A stretch of 64,000 nt of DNA, taken from an uncultured Prevotella sp. (lineage in GTDB: Bacteria; Bacteroidota; Bacteroidia; Bacteroidales; Bacteroidaceae). The stretch's first letter is position 1. Each line of letters starts with the position of its first letter. The notes below the pieces were generated by a model, which saw nothing but the letters and a program-made list of their open reading frames with translations, was not told where the DNA came from and did no database searches. The stretch spans positions 1-64,000 of the forward strand of contig ONYL01000001.1 of the NCBI GenBank assembly GCA_900322035.1, in the 5' to 3' direction. Of the stretch, positions 47,861 to 54,895 are shown one piece after another. The position numbers were made by a program, and so were the translations under genes.

Positions 47861-49528
47861 ATGGGGCCAATAAAAAATTTTAATTCTTACATCAAAGACA
47901 GTATCGTTGATCACTGGGACCAGGATGCCCTTTCAGATTACAAGGGCGTCACGCTCCAATATCACGATGTGGCTCGCAAAATAGAGAAAATCCACATCAT
48001 GTTTGAGAGCGTAGGTTTGAAACGTGGCGACAAGGTGGCGCTCTGCGGACGCAACAGTGCCCACTGGGGCGTAGTGTTTCTTGCCACGCTCAGCTATGGA
48101 GCCGTAGCCATCCCCATCCAACACGAATTTAAGCCCGAACAGATCTACAATATCATCAACCATTCGGAATCGAAACTGCTCTTCATGGGCGACATCGTGG
48201 CCACAAGCCTCGACAGAGACAAAATGCCAGGGCTGATGGCCATGGTTTACCTACCCGATCTCTCGGTCACTTTCTCACGCTGTCTTAACCTCGACAACGC
48301 CCGCGAGCACCTGAACGAAATCTTCGGTACCAAGTTTCCTAAGTTTTTTCGGAAGGAACACGTGGCCTATTTTGAAGACCATCCCGATGACCTGGCAATG
48401 ATCAACTACACCAGTGGAACAACCGGCTTCTCCAAGGGAGTAATGCTCACCTACAGGTCGCTGACCAGCAATTTGGAATGGGCTCTGAAAACGCTGAATA
48501 AATACACCCGACCGGGTGGCAATCTTTTGTCGTTTCTTCCCATGGCACACATGTATGGACTGATGATCGACTTCCTCTTCGGCTTCACCAGGGGGATGCA
48601 TATCCATTTCCTAACACGCCTGCCAAGCCCAACTCTCGTATCAGAGACACTGCACGACCTCAAGCCAACTTTTGTTGCCAGTGTGCCGTTAGTAGTGGAG
48701 AAAATTATCCGCAAGAACATATTCCCCATCATTGAGACCAACCGGATGCGTATACTCATGGGTATGCCCCTGATCAGTCACCGCGTGAAGGAGCGAGTAA
48801 AGAATCTTGTCGCCGAATCCTTCGGGGGAAATATTCAAGAACTTATTGTAGGCGGCGCAGGACTCAACAAGGAAGTAGAACGTTTTCTGCTTGATATCGG
48901 ATTTCCCATTACCGTAGGCTACGGAGCCACGGAAACAGGACCTATGATCTCCTATTGTGACCATAGCGAATTCAATGCCGGCACATGCGGTATCGCGGTG
49001 GACAACATGGAGGTGAAAGTGATCAGCGATGCCCCAGCAGTGAAGCCGGGGGAGATTGTCACCCGAGGTGCCAATGTCATGACGGGATATTACAAGAACC
49101 CGGAAGCTACTAAGCAAGCCATTGACGAAGACGGATGGTTTCACACTGGTGACCTCGCAACCATGGACGGAAACGGAATGCTCTACATCCGCGGACGCAT
49201 CAAAAACATGCTTCTCGGAGCCGATGGCCAAAACGTCTATCCCGAGGAAATAGAGAACCAGCTCAACAACATGGCCATGGTCAACGAAAGCATCGTCTTG
49301 CAGAAGGGCAACAAACTCATCGGGCTTGTACATCCCGACATGGAAGCAGCCCGCACCTTGGGTATCAACAAGGAGGACTTAATGAAAATCATGGAGCAGA
49401 ACCGTAAAAGTCTCAATGCCCAGCTGCCGCAATACTGCAAGCTTGCCGCGATCGTCCTCCATGATAACGAATTTGAGAAAACACCCAAAAAGAGCATCAA
49501 ACGCTATTTGTATCAGAACGCTATATAA
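47861..49528 (+). CDS. AMP-binding acyl-CoA ligase-like enzyme (copy 1)
   Basis: Adenylate-forming enzyme of 555 residues, of the long-chain fatty acid--CoA ligase type: activates an acid as acyl-AMP and then usually passes it to CoA. The P-loop is INYTSGTTGFSKGVML (about 182-197); later motifs are TVGYGATETGPMI, DGWFHTGDLATMDGNG (the conserved TGD) and RIKNMLLGADGQNVYPEEIE with a downstream catalytic lysine in EKTPKKSIKRYLY. The substrate is not deducible. It is followed after 15 bases by a close paralogue. Confidence 0.92.
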   Translation: MGPIKNFNSYIKDSIVDHWDQDALSDYKGVTLQYHDVARKIEKIHIMFESVGLKRGDKVALCGRNSAHWGVVFLATLSYGAVAIPIQHEFKPEQIYNIINHSESKLLFMGDIVATSLDRDKMPGLMAMVYLPDLSVTFSRCLNLDNAREHLNEIFGTKFPKFFRKEHVAYFEDHPDDLAMINYTSGTTGFSKGVMLTYRSLTSNLEWALKTLNKYTRPGGNLLSFLPMAHMYGLMIDFLFGFTRGMHIHFLTRLPSPTLVSETLHDLKPTFVASVPLVVEKIIRKNIFPIIETNRMRILMGMPLISHRVKERVKNLVAESFGGNIQELIVGGAGLNKEVERFLLDIGFPITVGYGATETGPMISYCDHSEFNAGTCGIAVDNMEVKVISDAPAVKPGEIVTRGANVMTGYYKNPEATKQAIDEDGWFHTGDLATMDGNGMLYIRGRIKNMLLGADGQNVYPEEIENQLNNMAMVNESIVLQKGNKLIGLVHPDMEAARTLGINKEDLMKIMEQNRKSLNAQLPQYCKLAAIVLHDNEFEKTPKKSIKRYLYQNAI

Positions 49529-49543
49529 ACAACCACACAGATT

Positions 49544-51205
49544 ATGGAGAAGATACCTTGCTTCAACCAGTATATACAGAAAAGCATTATTGACAACTGG
49601 GACAGGGATGCATTCACTGATTTCAAGGGACAAACCTTGCAGTATCATGATGTTGCCCGCAAAATCGAAAAACTGCACATTCTCTTTCAAAGCAGCGGTG
49701 TGCAGAAAGGTGACAAGGTGGCACTCTGCGGACGCAACAGCGCCAACTGGGCCGTAGCTTTTTTGGCTACCCTCACCTACGGCGCTATTGCCGTTCCAAT
49801 CCTCCATGAGTTCACGGCCGACCAGATCCACAATATTGTCAACCATTCCGAAGCAAAATTGCTTTTCGTCGGCGACGTCGTTGCCACAGAAGTCAATCCG
49901 ACAAAGATGCCCATGCTCGAGGGCATCATATACATTCCCGACTACTCACTCGTGATTTCACGCACTGATAAGCTCACCTATGCACGCGAGCACTTGAACG
50001 AGATGTTCGGAAAAAAATATCCGAAATATTTCCGTAAGGAACACGTGAAATATTACATGGAGGAGAGTCCTGAAGAGATGGCCCTCATCAACTACACCAG
50101 CGGAACAACCGGATTCTCTAAAGGCGTCATGATCCCTTATCGGGCCATGTGGAGCAACTTCGACTTCGCCGTTGCTAATGTAGGCCCGTTCTTACATCCT
50201 GGCGACTCAATCATCAGCATCCTGCCCATGGCACATATGTATGGCATGGCGTTTGAGTTTATGTTTGAGTTCCTCACCGGGTGCCACGTCTATTATCTGA
50301 CGAGAGTTCCTTCTCCGGCCATTATCGCTCAATCGTTCTCAGAAATCAAGCCGAAGATTATTATCTCTGTGCCGCTCATCATTGAGAAGATTATCAAAAA
50401 GAAGGTATTTCCGAAGATTCAGAACAACAGAATGCGGCTGCTGCTCAACATGCCCATCATCAAGGACCAGATCAACGAGAAAATTTGCGACCAAGTATCG
50501 AAAGCTTTCGGTGGCTCGTTTTATGAGATCATCATTGGCGGTGCTGCTTTCAACCAGGAAGTGGAGCGCTTCCTGCGCCGCATCAAGTTCCACTATACTG
50601 TAGGCTACGGAGCCACGGAGTGCGCTCCTATCATCGCTTATGCCGACTACAAGACCTTCGTGCCAGGTTCCAGCGGCCGCGCCGCCCTACACATGCAAGT
50701 AAAGATCGACAGCAAAGACCCGGCTAAAGTACCCGGTGAGATCCTCTGCAAAGGCCCGAATGTTATGTTGGGCTACTACAAAAACGAGGAGGCTACCAAA
50801 GCAGTGATCGACAGTGATGGATGGTTCCACACAGGAGATCTCGGAACAATGGACGCCGGCGGAAATATCTTTATTAAGGGCCGTTCCAAGAATATGCTCT
50901 TGGGGTCCAACGGGCAGAACATCTACCCCGAGGAAATCGAAGACGCCCTCAACTCCCAGCCAATGGTGGTTGAGAGTGTTGTGGTGCAGCGCCAAGAAAA
51001 GCTATATGCTTTGGTATACCCCGACTTTGACCTGATGAAGAATATGGGGTTCAATAAGGAAGACTTGAAGGCTGTAATGGAACAGAACCGTCAGAACCTT
51101 AATGCGATTCTTCCGGTGTACAGCAAGATAGCCGGCATAGAAATTCACGACGAAGAATTTGCCAAGACTCCCAAACGTTCGATCAAACGTTATCTCTACA
51201 GTTGA
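49544..51205 (+). CDS. AMP-binding acyl-CoA ligase-like enzyme (copy 2)
   Basis: Paralogue of the preceding gene, 553 residues, collinear over its whole length: shared blocks include the start (IPCFNQYIQKSIIDNWDRDAFTDFKGQTLQYHDVARKIEKLH read in parts), NYTSGTTGFSKGVM, VGYGATECAPII, DGWFHTGDLGTMDAGG, RSKNMLLGSNGQNIYPEEIE and AKTPKRSIKRYLYS. Differences concentrate in the middle substrate-binding part, suggesting different acids. A tandem duplication is the simplest origin; the pair share one promoter. Confidence 0.92.
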   Translation: MEKIPCFNQYIQKSIIDNWDRDAFTDFKGQTLQYHDVARKIEKLHILFQSSGVQKGDKVALCGRNSANWAVAFLATLTYGAIAVPILHEFTADQIHNIVNHSEAKLLFVGDVVATEVNPTKMPMLEGIIYIPDYSLVISRTDKLTYAREHLNEMFGKKYPKYFRKEHVKYYMEESPEEMALINYTSGTTGFSKGVMIPYRAMWSNFDFAVANVGPFLHPGDSIISILPMAHMYGMAFEFMFEFLTGCHVYYLTRVPSPAIIAQSFSEIKPKIIISVPLIIEKIIKKKVFPKIQNNRMRLLLNMPIIKDQINEKICDQVSKAFGGSFYEIIIGGAAFNQEVERFLRRIKFHYTVGYGATECAPIIAYADYKTFVPGSSGRAALHMQVKIDSKDPAKVPGEILCKGPNVMLGYYKNEEATKAVIDSDGWFHTGDLGTMDAGGNIFIKGRSKNMLLGSNGQNIYPEEIEDALNSQPMVVESVVVQRQEKLYALVYPDFDLMKNMGFNKEDLKAVMEQNRQNLNAILPVYSKIAGIEIHDEEFAKTPKRSIKRYLYS

Positions 51206-51235
51206 TTCAGCAAGTCTTGACCCATTTGCATAAAT

Positions 51236-51279
51236 ACAGCGAAGGAATGCCAGTTGTATGTCTGACGTTCCTTCGCTGT
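51236..51279 (+). terminator. Terminator of the acyl-CoA ligase pair
   Basis: 12-bp perfect stem (ACAGCGAAGGAA at 51236-51247 with its complement at 51268-51279), 20-base loop, then TTCATTT. The tail is weak. It may also stop the convergent GH25 transcript. Confidence 0.65.
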
Positions 51280-51335
51280 TTCATTTATCCGCCACAGCTA
51301 CACCGGTGGCTGTTTTCACAAGACCCACTCAGAAA

Positions 51336-52184
51336 CTAATATTCCTGGTCCTGATTGCCAATCGTAAGTTTCTTCAAATCGTAGAAACTACCGTTATAGA
51401 TGTTGAAATCTACATATCCACGAATGCCCGGCAGGCGACCGGCATCAGTATGTTGCCAAAATTTCCAAGGGCCTTTATATTCCACTTTGTCAACATAATA
51501 GTGGGCTATCCAGTAGGGATAGTCGTCAAAGACCGGAGCTGACAGATAGTTTTGCTTGAATTTATAATAGGTATAGATGATTGGCTTCACATGATATCGA
51601 TCCTCAACGATATGCAGCCATGTGAGCACATCGCGCTGAAAGTCCTCGACACTACGCTCTGCGGGCTTGTGTTCAATATCAAGTACAGGCGGCAGATCTC
51701 CATTCTCGAGATGTACTTTACTAAGGAAAAAATATGCTTGGTCCCTGGGTGTTGACTTATTGTTCCAAAAATGATATGCTCCACGAATAAATCCATATTC
51801 ACGAGCAGCTTGGAAATTATCGTAAAAATTCTCGTCAATGCGTTTGTCACCCTCTGTAGACTTGATAATCACAAAGCGTAAGGGACAGCCACTAATCATA
51901 CCATTGCGCAACTCGTCCCAATCGATTTGACCTTGATAGTGAGAGATGTCTATGCCATGGATTTCATAGCCTTCGGGGTACTTGGCTTCGCCGTAAAGCG
52001 CACGCCAGCGGAATCCAGTCGGACTAACAAAGAAATAATAGAAAATCCAGACATAAAGAAAAACAAGAACCAATCCACCCATCCTCCAGACCCATCCTGG
52101 AAATCGCGAATGCAATTCGCGCCAACGGAACCCAGCCGGTTCGTCAGGATAATTCTTGTCTGGAGGATTGGGTGTACTGGCCAT
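51336..52184 (-). CDS. Membrane-anchored GH25 muramidase
   Basis: Lysozyme-type enzyme of 282 residues that would cut the MurNAc-GlcNAc bond of peptidoglycan. One membrane helix (MGGLVLVFLYVWIFYYFFV, residues 35-53) anchors it with the catalytic domain outside. The GH25 barrel starts at GIDISHYQG (Asp79) and has the acidic pair Asp169 and Glu171 in PPVLDIEHK, plus KSTEGD, GAYHFW and YWIAHY. The sequence GFRWR occurs twice, on each side of the membrane helix (18-22 and 57-61). It lies 23 bases after the PPi-phosphofructokinase and is probably co-transcribed. Confidence 0.9.
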   Translation of the reverse strand: MASTPNPPDKNYPDEPAGFRWRELHSRFPGWVWRMGGLVLVFLYVWIFYYFFVSPTGFRWRALYGEAKYPEGYEIHGIDISHYQGQIDWDELRNGMISGCPLRFVIIKSTEGDKRIDENFYDNFQAAREYGFIRGAYHFWNNKSTPRDQAYFFLSKVHLENGDLPPVLDIEHKPAERSVEDFQRDVLTWLHIVEDRYHVKPIIYTYYKFKQNYLSAPVFDDYPYWIAHYYVDKVEYKGPWKFWQHTDAGRLPGIRGYVDFNIYNGSFYDLKKLTIGNQDQEY

Positions 52185-52207
52185 TAAAAATATTTGAAAA
52201 TTATAGT

Positions 52208-53848
52208 TTACTCATGTTCAAGCTGCAGCGTCTTTGTGCACTGGTCGCAAACGTCAGAGGGCCCCCAGTACTGTACAGGACCCGGATAGACATAAGACGT
52301 TGTATAGGCCCACTCGTCACGCTGAGCGGCAAAAGTCTTGAAAGGTTTGCCATTTAAGTCTACGAGCGCCTTGCGAATCACAGGCTTCATCTCACCGTTG
52401 CGACGCTCCATGTTCATCATCATGGTGATGGGGACACCGCCAGCTTTCCAATCCTCGGGCTTAGCCGTTGTGTTTTTCACAATGGCCATATACCCCGTTT
52501 TGCCATTGGCAATGAGGTGAGCAGCGGAAGTACCCAAAGCATAGCAATAGTCGGCATCAAAGTTTGAGGGAGCAGCACAACGTCCTTCATACCCCAAGAA
52601 ATGATGAATTGTAGCAAACTTTCCATTATATTTGCCTTCCTTTGCCCACTCAGCAAGCAGGTCTCCGACCATCTCGGCAAGGAGTTCCTCTGTCTCAATG
52701 AGCGAAACCTGAACGTTTCCGTGAGGGTCGCGGTCAAGAGAGAGCTGGCGCGCAACACCAGAAGGCAGAGTCCTAAAGGTGGCTGCGTTATCTGCGCTCA
52801 GGTGCGAAAGAATGTAAGCACGCTGCTCCTTGATATTAAGGTCTTTGTATTCAGAGCCATGAGCGGCAAGCAAATCGTTGAGTTCAGCGATGAGACGGCC
52901 GATAGCAGGAATGAACTCTATAAGTCCCTCAGGAACCAGCACCACGCCGAAGTTGTCGCCTTGCTCTGCACGATGTGCCACAGCAGTAGCGATGCGCTCG
53001 ACGATCTGGTTGAGCGTCATGTCCTTTTCCTGAATTTCCTCAGAGATCAGGCAAATATTGGGATGTGTTTGAAGAGCACACTCCAAAGCGATGTGTGAAG
53101 CTGAACGGCCCATGAGCTTGATGAAGTGCCAATATTTGCGGGCGGAGTTGCTGTCGCGCTCGATGTTTCCGATAATCTCGGAGTAGGTCTTCGTAGCCGT
53201 ATCGAAACCAAAGGAAGTCTCAATCTGGTCATTCTTGAGGTCACCATCGATAGTTTTGGGGCAACCAATAACCTGTACGCCATATTTTTTGGCAGCATAG
53301 TATTCAGCAAGCACGCAGGCATTGGTATTGGAGTCATCACCACCGATGATCACGATGGCCTTAATATCGAGCTTGCGGATAATCTGCAAACCTTTTTCAA
53401 ACTGATCTTCTTTCTCAAGTTTTGTACGTCCTGAGCCAATCATGTCGAATCCGCCCGTGTTGCGGTACTTTTCGATAAAATCGGCGGTAAGTTCCTTGTA
53501 GTCGTGGTCGACCAAACCACCGGGTCCCATGAGGAATCCATAGAGCTTATTCTCAGGATTCATTTTCTTGATGGCATCAAAAAGGCCACAAATAACATTG
53601 TGACCGCCAGGAGCCTGACCACCGGAGAGAATAACCCCGATGTTCATCTTCTGTGTGTTTTCCTTGTCACCCTTTACAAATTCTACAAGAGGCATACCAT
53701 ACGTATTGGGGAAGAGTTTCTTGATTTCTTCTTGATCACCAACACTCTGAGTAGGTTCTCCTTCTACAACCTTAACAGCACCCTGAAGGCCCTTGGGAAG
53801 TTTCGGCTGATAAGCAGCACGCTCCTTCTGCAAAAGACTGATTTCCAT
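52208..53848 (-). CDS. pfp: Diphosphate--fructose-6-phosphate 1-phosphotransferase
   Basis: PPi-dependent phosphofructokinase; the reaction is reversible and serves glycolysis and gluconeogenesis. 546 residues, the long plant-like form. The donor-selecting residues are of the PPi type: GGDDS (169-173, Asp where ATP enzymes have Gly) and PKTIDGDL (197-204, Lys before TID). Other motifs are [11 protein letters not shown] and [15 protein letters not shown] second, ATP-type enzyme is at 25856. Its promoter box is at 53887-53894. Confidence 0.95.
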   Translation of the reverse strand: MEISLLQKERAAYQPKLPKGLQGAVKVVEGEPTQSVGDQEEIKKLFPNTYGMPLVEFVKGDKENTQKMNIGVILSGGQAPGGHNVICGLFDAIKKMNPENKLYGFLMGPGGLVDHDYKELTADFIEKYRNTGGFDMIGSGRTKLEKEDQFEKGLQIIRKLDIKAIVIIGGDDSNTNACVLAEYYAAKKYGVQVIGCPKTIDGDLKNDQIETSFGFDTATKTYSEIIGNIERDSNSARKYWHFIKLMGRSASHIALECALQTHPNICLISEEIQEKDMTLNQIVERIATAVAHRAEQGDNFGVVLVPEGLIEFIPAIGRLIAELNDLLAAHGSEYKDLNIKEQRAYILSHLSADNAATFRTLPSGVARQLSLDRDPHGNVQVSLIETEELLAEMVGDLLAEWAKEGKYNGKFATIHHFLGYEGRCAAPSNFDADYCYALGTSAAHLIANGKTGYMAIVKNTTAKPEDWKAGGVPITMMMNMERRNGEMKPVIRKALVDLNGKPFKTFAAQRDEWAYTTSYVYPGPVQYWGPSDVCDQCTKTLQLEHE

Positions 53849-53886
53849 TTTGCGAATTGATTTTTAATTAGAACTAAAATTCGTTG

Positions 53887-53894
53887 CAAAATTA
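53887..53894 (-). promoter_or_regulatory. Promoter of the pfp-GH25 pair, -7 box
   Basis: The minus strand reads TAATTTTG, 39 bases before the pfp ATG. Confidence 0.65.
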
Positions 53895-53967
53895 CGAATT
53901 TCCATCCGAAATTTAAAACAAATGAGGGACAAATACTTGTTTCAATTTAAAAAAGAACCTAAAAATA

Positions 53968-53998
53968 TTTGTTTCTTCCTTTTTTTTATCTAACTTTG
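53968..53998 (+). promoter_or_regulatory. Promoter of the 54038 operon
   Basis: TTTG (53968-53971), 19 bases, TAACTTTG (53991-53998): a full Bacteroidetes promoter, 40 bases before the ATG at 54038. Confidence 0.85.
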
Positions 53999-54037
53999 GG
54001 AATTGAAAAAGCATTTGTTCTACAAAAAATACACGAT

Positions 54038-54310
54038 ATGGCTAATAAAAGAGATCTTAAACGCACCATCAACTACGTGTGCAGTGATTTGTTTGCTGAA
54101 GGAGTGGCCCACTCTCTTTATGACGAAAAGCCCGTCGAAGAAAACGTCGAGGCAATCCTGACAAGTATTTTGAAAATTCACACAGAATTCGTGAGCCGCA
54201 TCTCTCACCCGGAACCAGGAATGAAACGCAAGGCTTACTACAAAAAGCTTGTTGAAGATTTCAACAAGAACGTCAATGAAATCATAGATCAGCTTAATGG
54301 ACTCAACTAA
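54038..54310 (+). CDS. Small conserved hypothetical protein
   Basis: Soluble, mostly helical protein of 90 residues opening MANKRDLKRTINYVCSDLFA, with PGMKRKAYYKKLVEDFNKNVNEI near the end. I do not recognise a functional domain; similar short proteins are, from memory, widespread in Bacteroidales. The frame is open 23 codons upstream, but those cross the promoter, so the ATG at 54038 is used. It overlaps the acyltransferase by 14 bases. Confidence 0.8.
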   Translation: MANKRDLKRTINYVCSDLFAEGVAHSLYDEKPVEENVEAILTSILKIHTEFVSRISHPEPGMKRKAYYKKLVEDFNKNVNEIIDQLNGLN

Positions 54311-54854
54311 TCATTTCTACAGTTGGCTGTTATATAAGAAGTTAGGCTGGAAGAAAAACATCACTCAGGCCATGCCTGAGAAGTGTATTATATGCCTGGC
54401 TCCACACACCAGCAACTGGGACTTTATTTTGGGACAACTCTACATGAGGGCTGAAGGCCTACATATCAATTTCCTAATGAAAAAAGAATGGTTCCAGTGG
54501 CCTTTAGGCATGTGGTTCAGACATATTGGTGGCATTCCAGTATGGCGGTCTAAACACAGCTCCATGACCGATACGCTGGCAAAGGTGGCCAAAAAAAGAA
54601 AAACTTTCCGCCTCTGTATTACTCCCGAAGGAACAAGATCCGCCAATCCCGATTGGAAATGTGGGTTCTACTATATTGCCCTTAAAGCGCAAATTCCTGT
54701 TATGCTCTACGGTATAGACTATGAGAAGAAACTCATACAATGCACGAAAATGTTCATCCCGTCAGGCGATATAGAAAAGGAAATGAGAGACCTTAAACTC
54801 TATTTTAAGGACTTTAAGGGCAAATCACCGGAAAAATTCGTCACAGGACTTTAA
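54297..54854 (+). CDS. PlsC-type lysophospholipid acyltransferase family protein
   Basis: Short acyltransferase of 185 residues. The catalytic HX4D motif is APHTSNWD (His37 to Asp42) and the phosphate-binding motif is ITPEGTRS (about 110-117); between them RHIGGIPVWRSKH corresponds to block II. It would acylate a lysophosphatidic acid or related lipid at the inner membrane; the exact acceptor is unknown. The start overlaps the preceding gene, which implies translational coupling. Confidence 0.88.
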   Translation: MDSTNHFYSWLLYKKLGWKKNITQAMPEKCIICLAPHTSNWDFILGQLYMRAEGLHINFLMKKEWFQWPLGMWFRHIGGIPVWRSKHSSMTDTLAKVAKKRKTFRLCITPEGTRSANPDWKCGFYYIALKAQIPVMLYGIDYEKKLIQCTKMFIPSGDIEKEMRDLKLYFKDFKGKSPEKFVTGL

Positions 54855-54895
54855 ATCTAAAAAGAAGAAAGAAGGCGAATGAAACACAACGGACA

